Assembly: GCA_002239085.1 (NCBI GenBank)
Contig: MPNP01000012.1
Span: 1 to 49,389, forward strand
Reading direction: 5' to 3'
Length of the DNA stretch: 49,389 bases
Source: Rhodobacteraceae bacterium bin131
GTDB lineage: Bacteria; Pseudomonadota; Alphaproteobacteria; Rhodobacterales; Rhodobacteraceae
Every line of letters starts with the position of its first letter. The first letter of the stretch is position 1. The notes beneath the pieces were generated by a model that did not search any database, was not told the DNA's origin, and saw nothing but the letters and a program-made list of their open reading frames with translations. Below, one piece after another: positions 18,331 through 26,886 of the stretch. The translations under genes and the position numbers were made by a program.

Positions 18331-19939
18331 TGTCGTCCTCCAAGGTTTGATCATCTTGTGCAAAGAATGAATTGAAAGCCTCCTCATCAATAATACCAAC
18401 CCTTAAGCGTGCGGTCAGGATCATCTCATTGGCCAGGTCTTGATTGACATCAAAAGTTTGCAAGAGACCTTGCTCCCATATCTGTCGCCCTTTCACTTCA
18501 TTGAAACCACCGGCGATTTCCCAGTCAGCAAGAGTGGCAAAATCGTTAAGTGAAGTGATTTTATCTTGAGCGAGAGCGAGAAGCATTTTGGGCGTTAAGA
18601 GCTCAAACTTTTCCAAGTCTTCCTGCAAGCCATATCGCCGAGCTTCAGCGAGGGTCTCTTGGTTTTCTTTCGTAATGAAATCACTTGCCCGTTCTTGGAG
18701 TTCTGTCGCAATATCGTCGTCAATACCATTTATTGCTGTTAACTCCTCAATATTGCAGGCCGCAATGTAATCAACCGTCTCGAAAGATTCGGTTACCAAC
18801 AAGCGGGCAAAATTTTCATCAATATCCATGGCCTCCATAAATTGTGTTTGGATGGCATTGTTCATTTCTTCGCGCTGCTCTCGTTCATGGGTTTCGGAAA
18901 TGATTTCGATTTCCATTCCGGTAAGGCTTCGCGCCAAACGAACATTCTGTCCTCTTTTACCGATGGCAAGCGAGAGTTGGTCATCGGGAACAACAATTGT
19001 TTTCAAGTTCCCAAGTCCATCCAGTAATCCTTTGGTAACTTGTGCGGGTTGAAGGGCTTGAGTGATGAACTCAAACTCGTTCTCACTCCAAGGTATGATA
19101 TCAACGCGTTCGCCTTGGAGTTCATTCACGACAGCCTGGACGCGCGAGCCACGAATACCAACACACGCTCCCACGGGGTCAATACTCGCATCATAAGATA
19201 CGACAGCAATTTTAGCGCGAGAACCGGGGTCACGGGCGATACACTTAATATCTATATTTTTTTCATAAAATTCGGGAACTTCATTGCGGAATAATTCGCG
19301 CATGAACTCATTAGAAGTGCGAGTAAGACGAATTTGATGGCCACGTGTTTCTTGGGAGATTTGGTAAATCATTGCGCGAATGCGGGAGCCCTTATCTGGG
19401 TTTTCTTGGCGGATTTTCTGGGTGCGGTGGATGATGGCCTCACCGACAGGGAGTTCCACAATAATATTGCCATGCTCAACACCTTTAACGGTACCAACGA
19501 TAATGTGACCGATCTTATCATGGTATTCTTCATATTGTTGATTCAACTCAGCTTCACGTACCTTGCGGTGAATGACTTGTTTGGCGGCTTGGATATTAAT
19601 ACGGTCTAATTCATCGACACCGAGTGAAGGTAACAAATCAATAATCGCTTCACCGATAGCGATATCAGTTTGAATTTTACGAGCTTCCTCAATGGCAATC
19701 TCAATGGCACTATTGGTCACGTCTTCAACCACTTGCCGGACACGTTGTAGAGTCAGTGAGCCGGTCTCAACTTCGTAGTGAGCGCGAATGTCCAACTCAC
19801 TGCCGTAACGCATATTGGCGGCTCGAGCCATAGCCTCTTCCATGGCATTAATTACGATATCTCTCCCAATATTTTTTTCTTGAGCAACAGATTCTGCCAT
19901 TTGCATCAATTCAAATTTATTTGCGCTGATTAAATTCAT
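18302..19939 (-). CDS. nusA: Transcription termination/antitermination factor NusA
   Basis: A 545-residue RNA-polymerase-associated factor. Order of domains: N-terminal polymerase-binding domain (ALMQMAE-type opening with INAMEEAMARAANMRYG), S1 domain (about 135-200, HIIVGTVKGVEHGNIIVELP), KH1 and KH2 (about 230-350, with VGACVGIRGSRVQAVVNEL and LAIGKRGQNVRLA), and C-terminal acidic repeats with helix-hairpin-helix character (from about 365). A GGAGG site precedes ATG 19939. It is 13 bp after rimP and overlaps ylxR. Confidence 0.97.
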   Translation of the reverse strand: MNLISANKFELMQMAESVAQEKNIGRDIVINAMEEAMARAANMRYGSELDIRAHYEVETGSLTLQRVRQVVEDVTNSAIEIAIEEARKIQTDIAIGEAIIDLLPSLGVDELDRINIQAAKQVIHRKVREAELNQQYEEYHDKIGHIIVGTVKGVEHGNIIVELPVGEAIIHRTQKIRQENPDKGSRIRAMIYQISQETRGHQIRLTRTSNEFMRELFRNEVPEFYEKNIDIKCIARDPGSRAKIAVVSYDASIDPVGACVGIRGSRVQAVVNELQGERVDIIPWSENEFEFITQALQPAQVTKGLLDGLGNLKTIVVPDDQLSLAIGKRGQNVRLARSLTGMEIEIISETHEREQREEMNNAIQTQFMEAMDIDENFARLLVTESFETVDYIAACNIEELTAINGIDDDIATELQERASDFITKENQETLAEARRYGLQEDLEKFELLTPKMLLALAQDKITSLNDFATLADWEIAGGFNEVKGRQIWEQGLLQTFDVNQDLANEMILTARLRVGIIDEEAFNSFFAQDDQTLEDDNEPGQTEES

Positions 19940-19952
19940 ATAAATGCCTCCA

Positions 19953-20468
19953 TTAGCTAATTTGCGTGGGAGTTGCAGCTGTAAACTGCAACAACTTATC
20001 CGATAGTGTCAAACGTGCATTAGAAATGAGTGAAAACGTAATGGCGGTCGTTTCATCATCTATTGCCAAATGAATTGTTGTCCCGATGACTTTTTGGATG
20101 ATACCTTTAAAGCGGCGTCGGCCATCTAGAATGTCAAAGAGCTCAAGCTTTGCTTCAAAGCCAATCCATCGTTCAAAATGTTCCAATTTAGTAAGAGGGC
20201 GGTCAATTCCAGGAGATGAAACCTCCAAGGAATAATCTAACGCAATAATATCTTCAATATCAAGGATGTGCGAAAGTGACTCGGAGAGCGTTGCACAATC
20301 GCCAACGGTCATTGTGCCATCAGTTTTCTCGGCCATAATTTGGAGAGATTTTTTTCTACTTCCGCCGAAACGCAATCGCACTAGCATAAATCCTTGGTCG
20401 TATATTACAGGCTCCAATAATCGTTGGAGTCGTCTTTCAAAAGTTGTCAAAGCTACTAGGTCAGTCAT
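19953..20468 (-). CDS. rimP: Ribosome maturation factor RimP
   Basis: A 171-residue 30S-subunit maturation factor. The N-terminal alpha/beta domain has LLEPVIYDQGFMLVRLRFGG and the signature LDYSLEVSSPGIDRPLTK (about residues 78-95). A C-terminal SH3-like domain follows (FKGIIQKVIGTTIHLAID). First gene of the nusA-infB operon, with a terminator-like hairpin 16 bp before its ATG. Confidence 0.95.
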   Translation of the reverse strand: MTDLVALTTFERRLQRLLEPVIYDQGFMLVRLRFGGSRKKSLQIMAEKTDGTMTVGDCATLSESLSHILDIEDIIALDYSLEVSSPGIDRPLTKLEHFERWIGFEAKLELFDILDGRRRFKGIIQKVIGTTIHLAIDDETTAITFSLISNARLTLSDKLLQFTAATPTQIS

Positions 20469-20483
20469 ATCTACCCAATAAAA

Positions 20484-20502
20484 AACAGGCCAGCGGCCTG
20501 TT
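20484..20502 (-). terminator. Terminator-like hairpin in the rimP leader
   Basis: On the minus strand AACAGGCC-GCT-GGCCTGTT is an 8-bp perfect stem with a 3-base loop, followed by TTTT at once and then ATTGGG and the rimP start 16 bp away. It has the form of a strong intrinsic terminator. Because rimP starts right after it, it either ends an upstream transcript or acts as an attenuator of the operon. Confidence 0.65.
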
Positions 20503-20690
20503 AGTCATTCGCAAATGGTGTCAGGCTTTAAGACCCTGAAACCGCTGATAATTACAACATAAATCAAAGGCGTTAGATTTCAAGTAACAAGAGATAAAGA
20601 GTTTGTTGGGGAATGAATCCTGACCCCTGTCAAATTTATGCTAATGTATGGTAAACTGGATTGAATAATATCAAGGATTTGGAGGGACCG

Positions 20691-21119
20691 ATGAGTCAAT
20701 TAAAAACAGTAGAAAATGACCATGATCCATATGAATTTCTAAAGGGGATTACGCACGCCCGGCGAAGGGAAGATACTAAACAAGTATTGGCGATAATGGA
20801 GCGTGTAACGCAAGAGCCACCAAAAATGTGGGGGCAAAGTATAATCGGGTTTGGCAAATACTCTTATCGACGCAGCGACAATTCAGTGCATCAATGGATG
20901 ATGACGGGCCTTTCACCTCGTAAGCAAGCTCTAACAGTCTATATCATGCCGGGTTTTAGTGAATTTGAGAATCTATTAGCAAAACTCGGTCAGCACACGC
21001 ATTCTGTGAGTTGCTTATATATCAGGAATTTAGAAAATATTGATCTTTCTATTCTTGAAGAACTCATCAAGCAGGGGTATCAACTCATGCAAGAACGGTA
21101 TGGATCTGTCACCGATTAG
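20691..21119 (+). CDS. DUF1801 domain protein
   Basis: A 142-residue protein of the DUF1801 (YdhG-like) family; function unknown. The typical core is visible: MWGQSIIGFGKYSYRRSDNS, then WMMTGLSPRKQALTVYIMPGF, then a Cys-Leu-Tyr-Ile segment and a C-terminal LEELIKQGY. ATG at 20691 is chosen because GGAGGG lies 6 bp upstream; an upstream TTG at 20661 has no ribosome site. It is divergent from rimP and its 3' end overlaps the convergent MlaC-like gene by 11 bp. Confidence 0.85.
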   Translation: MSQLKTVENDHDPYEFLKGITHARRREDTKQVLAIMERVTQEPPKMWGQSIIGFGKYSYRRSDNSVHQWMMTGLSPRKQALTVYIMPGFSEFENLLAKLGQHTHSVSCLYIRNLENIDLSILEELIKQGYQLMQERYGSVTD

Positions 21120-21741
21120 CGACAGTCCCAATTAAAGTTCTCACATTGCCACGACTTTTTTCCCATAAAACACCGATGATCTTCTTTTCTAAGGCCAGTA
21201 GATTAAGATCATCCACGATTATATTCTGTATTCTTGGCTCGTCGTTGATCGTGGTTAAATACCAATAGACTGGAAAGGGCGGCCTGTGGCTTAAATTCAT
21301 TTGAGTCACAACTTCAAACGAATTATTCGTTTCATTTGTTGTGATACTGATAACTTCATAATCGCCCCCAATGAACCTCGGAAAATAATTTATATATTTT
21401 CGTGATAGATAGCCTTGAAATTCCTTGATGTATAGTTTTTTTTGATTGGTTGTCATGTCCAACCAAGGCCGGCCTAAGGATATTTTTCCGATGTAATCCG
21501 TGTCGGCATAGGCATCAAACATAGCCTCTATACCCACATACACTTGTTCAGTCGGAAAATCATTTTCCAGCATGTATGTTATTTCACTGATCGCACTCTC
21601 AACGACCGAACTTACGTCTGCTTCAGAGGCCGAACTCACTGGGTTCACAACCAAAGCGAAGGCAACGATAGTGAGGAGTTTTTTTCTCAGCGAAGGCAAG
21701 AAAAAGGCTGATTTTGGAATTAACGATTCACGAGATTTCAT
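21109..21741 (-). CDS. MlaC/Ttg2D-family phospholipid-binding periplasmic protein
   Basis: A 210-residue secreted protein of the MlaC (toluene-tolerance Ttg2D) family, which carries phospholipids between the membranes. A signal peptide is visible at about residues 18-36 (a KKLLTIVAFALVVNPVSSAS stretch). Family features follow: KISLGRPWLDMTTNQKKLYIKEFQGYLSRKYINYF and a C-terminal PRIQNIIVDDLNLLALEK. ATG 21741 is chosen because the open frame further upstream runs into the OmpA-like gene and lacks family similarity. No MlaE, F or D gene is nearby, so it may partner with a distant transporter. Confidence 0.75.
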   Translation of the reverse strand: MKSRESLIPKSAFFLPSLRKKLLTIVAFALVVNPVSSASEADVSSVVESAISEITYMLENDFPTEQVYVGIEAMFDAYADTDYIGKISLGRPWLDMTTNQKKLYIKEFQGYLSRKYINYFPRFIGGDYEVISITTNETNNSFEVVTQMNLSHRPPFPVYWYLTTINDEPRIQNIIVDDLNLLALEKKIIGVLWEKSRGNVRTLIGTVANR

Positions 21742-21889
21742 GCTATTACTCTTTGCAATTGCCGCTTGGAAGGACAAGAATAGATAAAATGATAATATAA
21801 ATTCAAACAAGAAAGAACAATCAAATATTTTTGAATAAAAAGCACGGCTTATTTTTCCTCCTGAAATTGTCTGAATGGCATTGGCTTTC

Positions 21890-22837
21890 CTACTCACTCT
21901 CAGTATTGGGTACAAGGACAGCTTCAACACGACGATTTTGCCTTTGACCCTCCGGGGTTAAATTAGTTGTACGAGGCGAAAAGTAGGAGTTTCCATGAGC
22001 CAATAATTGATTTGGATTAACCCCGTAATTTTCGGTTAAGTGATTTAAAACAGATTCAGCACGAGCAAAAGAGAGTTGGCTATTGATTTCCTGGCTACCA
22101 GAAGTATCGGTGTGACCAACCAGAACAATCGAATACTGGGGATGCTCATTGAGAAACTCTGCGAGTTTGAAAAATATTTCTAAGTTTTCATTTTCAAGTG
22201 AAGTCATCCCCGAGGTGAAGTCAATATTACGAAGAATTACGAAGCCCTGTTCCAATAGCGCTGTTTCCAAGCTTGATTGATTTAAATCTGGGCCTTCTAA
22301 TTCTACAGTAGGTGTGTCTTCCCCACCTTCATTCTTCGGTTGTGTGATAAAGATAAATTGAACAAATCCAGTTGCCTGACTTCGGCTGACGAGAATTGTG
22401 GCATGGTCCTGACCTTCAAGATGGTTGCGGTTTGCCGACAAAAATTTATAATTCCCAAGATTAACAAACATGAAGGGAGGCTCAACCACCTCTATTTGAT
22501 TGCGAAACTGAAACCCGCCACAAAGACGAGTATTACATTGAAATAATTTGGAATATCCGAGTTGACGAAGCTGATTCCATGCTTGACTGAGCAATTTAAA
22601 CGTGGAGTTTTCGCCTTGGATTTGGTAGACAACAGTTCGAATCTGACCATTCACGATTTCAAGGTTTTTCTGATCGCCACTGTATGGTCCTGTTGGAAAC
22701 TCAAGGAAACCTTCGGGGGTATTCGTTTCAAAGACATTCTCCCAACTTCCGTTATTTATTGGACTTTGTGCATTTAGAGGCGCAAACAGTAGGATCACAA
22801 AGGCCAAGGAAAGGTAGATTTTTGCGCATTTATTCAT
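21890..22837 (-). CDS. OmpA-family envelope protein
   Basis: A 315-residue protein with an N-terminal signal peptide (YLSLAFVILLFAPLNAQ). A poorly recognised middle domain of about 180 residues contains a CNTRLCGG Cys pair. A C-terminal OmpA peptidoglycan-binding domain runs from about 205: YSIVLVGHTDTSGSQEINSQ, then LSFARAESVLNHL and the final GQRQNRRVEAVL. Likely anchored to peptidoglycan. It is 3 bp downstream of the AhpD-like gene and 148 bp upstream of the MlaC-like gene, so these three may form one transcript. Confidence 0.88.
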   Translation of the reverse strand: MNKCAKIYLSLAFVILLFAPLNAQSPINNGSWENVFETNTPEGFLEFPTGPYSGDQKNLEIVNGQIRTVVYQIQGENSTFKLLSQAWNQLRQLGYSKLFQCNTRLCGGFQFRNQIEVVEPPFMFVNLGNYKFLSANRNHLEGQDHATILVSRSQATGFVQFIFITQPKNEGGEDTPTVELEGPDLNQSSLETALLEQGFVILRNIDFTSGMTSLENENLEIFFKLAEFLNEHPQYSIVLVGHTDTSGSQEINSQLSFARAESVLNHLTENYGVNPNQLLAHGNSYFSPRTTNLTPEGQRQNRRVEAVLVPNTESE

Positions 22838-22840
22838 GTA

Positions 22841-23401
22841 TTACTCAAAAGAATAGTATTCCTTGTTGGGAACCATACCGGTTGCTGAAGCCAACTTGTT
22901 GGTCATATTGAAAAATGCTGCTACTGCGCAAATATCCCAGATATCAGCTTCGCCAAACCCCGCTTTTCGTAATTCTTCACGATCGTCTTCCTCAATCAAA
23001 TGGCTTGATTCGGTTAGCTTTGATGCAAAATCCAACATAGTTCTATGTCGCTTGCTTAGCTGGCAAATACGGTAATTGATAGCAAGATTAGCTCCGAATT
23101 TAGCGTCTCCTAAAAGTTTTCGTACTGCAGCCCCGTGAACAATCAAGCAGTAGTGGCATCGATTTATTGATGAAACGACAACGGCGATCATTTCCCTCTC
23201 AAGTTTGCTTAAACCACTCTCTGCTAACATAAGGTTGTTATAAATCGTTGAGAATGCTCGAAGTTTTTCACTATCGAATGAATATGCCTTCAGCACATTG
23301 GGGATTAAACCCAATTTTTCCTGACACACCTGAAAGTATTTTTCGATATCGTCCGGGAGTGGGCTTTCAGAGGGTAAGTTAAGAGCCGTTGGTGACTTCA
23401 T
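22841..23401 (-). CDS. AhpD-like (carboxymuconolactone decarboxylase family) peroxidase-related protein
   Basis: A 186-residue protein of the AhpD-like alkylhydroperoxidase fold. The active CxxC is present (RCHYCLIVHG at about residues 81-90) with the downstream His, in the context LEREMIAVVVSSINRCHYC typical of the uncharacterised peroxidase-related subgroup. It probably acts as a thiol-based reductase of peroxides; the physiological partner is unknown. It precedes the OmpA-like gene by 3 bp. Confidence 0.85.
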   Translation of the reverse strand: MKSPTALNLPSESPLPDDIEKYFQVCQEKLGLIPNVLKAYSFDSEKLRAFSTIYNNLMLAESGLSKLEREMIAVVVSSINRCHYCLIVHGAAVRKLLGDAKFGANLAINYRICQLSKRHRTMLDFASKLTESSHLIEEDDREELRKAGFGEADIWDICAVAAFFNMTNKLASATGMVPNKEYYSFE

Positions 23402-23551
23402 TGCAATTTCCTATTCCTATTTGAATTATCCTACTCCGGTCCTTTTCAATTTACACTTTCAGACTGGATAGACATAAGAGTTTTTAATGTTCACAAGAAT
23501 TATGAATTTAAAATATCAAACACAGTACTGAATGAGAAAGTGCCTCTGTAC

Positions 23552-24706
23552 TCAAGGGAGTAAATCGGCTATAATCCGATTCAATACAAGCCGACCCTTT
23601 TGAGTGGCTTTTAAACGCTGTTCATCAATGGAAAGTAATCTTTCACCCACGTACATTTCAAGTATTGATTTGTTGAGGTGATGAGGTGCCAATGTATTGA
23701 ATCGAGCTAATGAAATCCCATCGTTAAGCCGTAGCCCCATCATCAGATATTCTTCTGCCTGTTCCCACGCCTCAAGGCGATGACGAAAGGACTCACCGGT
23801 ACCATTAGTCTTGACACCTGTTAGCCAAGCTTCAGGAGCCAAAATTGTTTCGGTTCGATAATAGTGCTGATCAATCTTAATTCGGCCATGTGCCCCTGGA
23901 CCGATTCCTAGAAAGGGTTTGCTCTGCCAATACATCAGATTGTGACGTCCTTCATAGCCTGGATAGGCAAAATTTGACACTTCATAGTGATTGTATCCAG
24001 CATTTTGGCAAGTTGCCATGGTAAGCTCATACATTGTAGCCAAAGTTTCCTCACAGGGTAGACCCGTTAGCTTATTTAATGCCTTGAGTTTGCCAAAAAC
24101 GGTTCCAGATTCGATGGTGAGTTGATAAATGGAGAGATGTTCAGGCATCAGATTGAGTGCTTCTTGGAGTTCTCTCTGCCACGCAAGTAGAGTTTGGTTC
24201 TGCCGGCCAAAAATCAGATCAAGACTGACATTTGAAAAAAGGTTACGGGCAATTTGGTAAGCTTTAATGGCCTCCGCAACACTATGTCGGCGTCCAAGTC
24301 TTTGTAAATCCGTGTTCTTCAAGGATTGGATTCCCAAAGAAATCCGATTGATTCCATTATCTTTGAACTGAGCTAATTTGTTGGCTTCAACAGAGGTGGG
24401 GTTAGCTTCCAATGTGAATTCAGGATTGGAGTTAAACCCCCACAGTTGGTCAATGAGTGCAAGGATCCGACCACAAGTGGAGGGATTCATCAGGCTTGGG
24501 GTTCCACCACCAAAATAGACTGATTGGCAACGCGTAAGCGAAGTGTTTTTAGAATATGTTTGTAAGGCAGTCAAATAGCTTTCACACCACATCGCATGGT
24601 CAATATTTTGGTGAAGATATTTATTAAAATCACAATACGGGCACAGTGCTTGACAGAAGGGCCAGTGAACGTAAATCCCGAACGAGGATTCAGGGTCTTC
24701 AGGCAT
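23552..24706 (-). CDS. hemW: HemW-type radical SAM protein (heme chaperone)
   Basis: A 384-residue radical SAM protein formerly annotated as oxygen-independent coproporphyrinogen oxidase; HemW proteins bind and insert heme. The iron-sulfur motif CQALCPYCDF is at about residues 18-27, followed by VYFGGGTPSLM and GINRISLGIQS. The C-terminal HemN-like domain is present. Typical HemW length. Its start overlaps rdgB by 8 bp in the conserved rph-rdgB-hemW cluster. Confidence 0.93.
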   Translation of the reverse strand: MPEDPESSFGIYVHWPFCQALCPYCDFNKYLHQNIDHAMWCESYLTALQTYSKNTSLTRCQSVYFGGGTPSLMNPSTCGRILALIDQLWGFNSNPEFTLEANPTSVEANKLAQFKDNGINRISLGIQSLKNTDLQRLGRRHSVAEAIKAYQIARNLFSNVSLDLIFGRQNQTLLAWQRELQEALNLMPEHLSIYQLTIESGTVFGKLKALNKLTGLPCEETLATMYELTMATCQNAGYNHYEVSNFAYPGYEGRHNLMYWQSKPFLGIGPGAHGRIKIDQHYYRTETILAPEAWLTGVKTNGTGESFRHRLEAWEQAEEYLMMGLRLNDGISLARFNTLAPHHLNKSILEMYVGERLLSIDEQRLKATQKGRLVLNRIIADLLP

Positions 24707-25316
24707 TCAAACAAGTGTCACAAAATTGTTGCAAGGAAAGAGCTCGATGGCTGATCGTATTCTTGATTGCAGGTTCCATTTCACCAAAAGTTATGGTATA
24801 GCCATTGGGCTTAAATACTGGATCAAAGCCAAAACCAATTGAGCCCCGCATTGGCCAAACGATTTGCCCATCAACGATCCCAGTGAAGATTTCATCGTGG
24901 CCATCGGGCCAAGCAAGGCAGATCGTTGAGCAAAATTGTGCTACTCTTGGGAAAGGAGCATGCTTTTCCTCAAGCAGGTTCCAGACCTGTTTCATAGCAA
25001 CGGTGTAATCCCTTCCATGAGGAGTTTGTGCCCAATCAGCGGTGTGTACTCCAGGCTGTCCATCTAAAGCTTCAACAACTAGACCGCTATCATCTGAAAT
25101 TGCAGGCAAACCGGTTGCTTGTGCCGCGGCATGAGCTTTGATTTTAGCATTACCAACAAAGGTGTCTTCGGTTTCAAGCGGCTGAGGAAGGTTAAGATTC
25201 CCGATCGGTTGGAGAATGAATCCGTAAGGTGTAAGGATATTTTGGAATTCACGGATTTTGTTCTTATTGTGTGATGCCAAGACAACTTCGTTAGAGTCAA
25301 GCTTACGGACGGTCAT
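24699..25316 (-). CDS. rdgB: XTP/dITP diphosphatase (RdgB/HAM1)
   Basis: A 205-residue house-cleaning pyrophosphatase that hydrolyses dITP and XTP. Family motifs are VLASHNKNKIREFQNIL at the N-terminus, ETEDTFVGNAKIKA, AISDDSGLVVEAL, GFGFDPVF, and a C-terminal SHRALSLQQF. ATG 25316 (MTVRKL) is chosen over an ATG five codons earlier because it has the better-placed GAGG. It overlaps the rph end by 14 bp and hemW by 8 bp. Confidence 0.94.
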   Translation of the reverse strand: MTVRKLDSNEVVLASHNKNKIREFQNILTPYGFILQPIGNLNLPQPLETEDTFVGNAKIKAHAAAQATGLPAISDDSGLVVEALDGQPGVHTADWAQTPHGRDYTVAMKQVWNLLEEKHAPFPRVAQFCSTICLAWPDGHDEIFTGIVDGQIVWPMRGSIGFGFDPVFKPNGYTITFGEMEPAIKNTISHRALSLQQFCDTCLNA

Positions 25317-26025
25317 TCTGGAGGGCCTCATTTTGGATTTGTGCCAGTTCTTGACTTCCTTTGAAGGCCAACCTCAATAAGTCTCCAACTGCGTCTTGGG
25401 GTATCGTACCTCCTTCACCTGAGCATTGAATTTCCACAAGATCATTATTGCTGGTCATTACGAAATTCCCATCAACTTCAGCATTTGAATCCTCTTCATA
25501 ATCCAAATCAAGAACATTGCGGTTCTTGACTCTTCCACACGACACGGCCATGATCTGGTGAATTATTGCGTTTTTGTAAATGACTCTGGACTTAAGAAGT
25601 TTGTTCACCGCTAGTTGCAAGGCAACCCACCCACCTGTAATTGAAGCACATCGGGTTCCGCCATCAGCAACAATTACGTCGCAATCCACAACGATTTGTC
25701 GCTCTCCCAATTGAGCAAAGTCTATTGCTGTCCGTAATGTCCGCCCAATCAATCTTTGGATCTCCACTGTTCGTCCTGAGACATTGGCACCTCTGTCCCT
25801 TCTACTCCTTGTATGGGTTGACCGAGGAAGCATTGAATACTCAGCGGTAACCCAACCAAGCCCTGTGCGTCGTCGAAAGAATGGAACAAAATCTTCAACT
25901 GAAGCGGTACAAATTACTTGCGTGTTACCGCATTTAATCAAACAGGACCCCTCTGCAAACGGATTGCAATGTGGCTGAATTGAAACGTTTCTCAATTCAT
26001 CAATTTGTCTTCCAGAATGTCTCAT
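25303..26025 (-). CDS. rph: Ribonuclease PH
   Basis: A 240-residue phosphorolytic 3'-5' exoribonuclease that trims tRNA 3' ends. It has the family opening RHSGRQIDELRNVSI, then GLGWVTAEYSMLPRSTHTRSRRDR, the phosphate-binding GRTVEIQRLIGRTLR, CDVIVADGGTRCASITGG and a C-terminal DLDYEEDSNAEVDGNFVMT. Typical length. In many alphaproteobacteria hrcA is its divergent neighbour; here hrcA is 3.2 kb away across an island. Confidence 0.96.
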   Translation of the reverse strand: MRHSGRQIDELRNVSIQPHCNPFAEGSCLIKCGNTQVICTASVEDFVPFFRRRTGLGWVTAEYSMLPRSTHTRSRRDRGANVSGRTVEIQRLIGRTLRTAIDFAQLGERQIVVDCDVIVADGGTRCASITGGWVALQLAVNKLLKSRVIYKNAIIHQIMAVSCGRVKNRNVLDLDYEEDSNAEVDGNFVMTSNNDLVEIQCSGEGGTIPQDAVGDLLRLAFKGSQELAQIQNEALQNDRP

Positions 26026-26886
26026 AACTCTTCCAAAATTACTTAAATGATAATCACACTTTAAATTGGTAAAAAATATCTCTCAGGGATAAATGGCTTA
26101 AAGGGCGTTTTAAACGAATTTACCAAATAAGAGTGTAAATCGCATTTTACGACAAAAATTGCTCTATCAAGACTGATTTTGGAAAGTTTCGTATTTATTC
26201 AAATTGCTTCGTTCAATTTTTTAGCGGGATCTACTGGACTGACAAAAACCTACTACCGTGTTTAGGTTGTGTTCATTTCAGGTTTAATAAGATCAAAATA
26301 TAGCAAAATCAACAATTGAGGATCAAGCCTTTCAAAGAGTCAATACTACCTGATTTTAAGTCAAAAACATTTATGATGATCTTAAAGAAAATATGATGGG
26401 AAAGACTGAGCTTTGACCTACTCACCCGTGTCATGAAAGCCGAAACCACAGTTGTCTAGAATCTACGAACCCTCTGGATATTACCATGCGTGAACCACTT
26501 GCCCCCCCAATCCTTTAGGTGAAACTTCATTTTGAGTTATTAACATAATTTCCTTGTAATGACGGGGGCTGAGGGAAGAATTCTGTGTGTTCAACCTGTC
26601 ACTTACATGGCAACATACTTGGCAGAATTAATCTCCAGCAGGTCAAAAGCACAGTCTGAACTTCTTGGTAGAGTGACTTCATTCAGCGTCAATATAGTGT
26701 CCACAGAAAACACTTCATTTTTCGTATGCTTGCTAAATTAATTGATGACTCGAAATCCTCTTTTTCAATATTTTCTTGAGTGAAATAGACCTGATGTCTA
26801 CCGGCAAAGTGAGATTGTTTTGATATTCACCAGTTCTATATGGTATAGTGGAACCAACATCAACCTGCCTTTTGAGGAAAACTGCC
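26026..26886. other. Non-coding island flank upstream of the AAA ATPase
   Basis: About 860 bp, A+T rich and without a convincing gene. A 60-codon frame at 26559-26741 has no family features. A possible promoter lies at the end: TTGATA at 26820-26825 and TATAGT at 26844-26849, 18 bp apart, 37 bp before the ATPase start. Confidence 0.4.

Noticed and set aside
20505-20660. tRNA gene before rimP, as in some bacteria
   Set aside because: No cloverleaf could be drawn; only the hairpin at 20484-20502 is convincing.
26559-26741. 60-codon open frame before the AAA ATPase
   Set aside because: No ribosome site, no recognisable domain and composition like the surrounding non-coding DNA.
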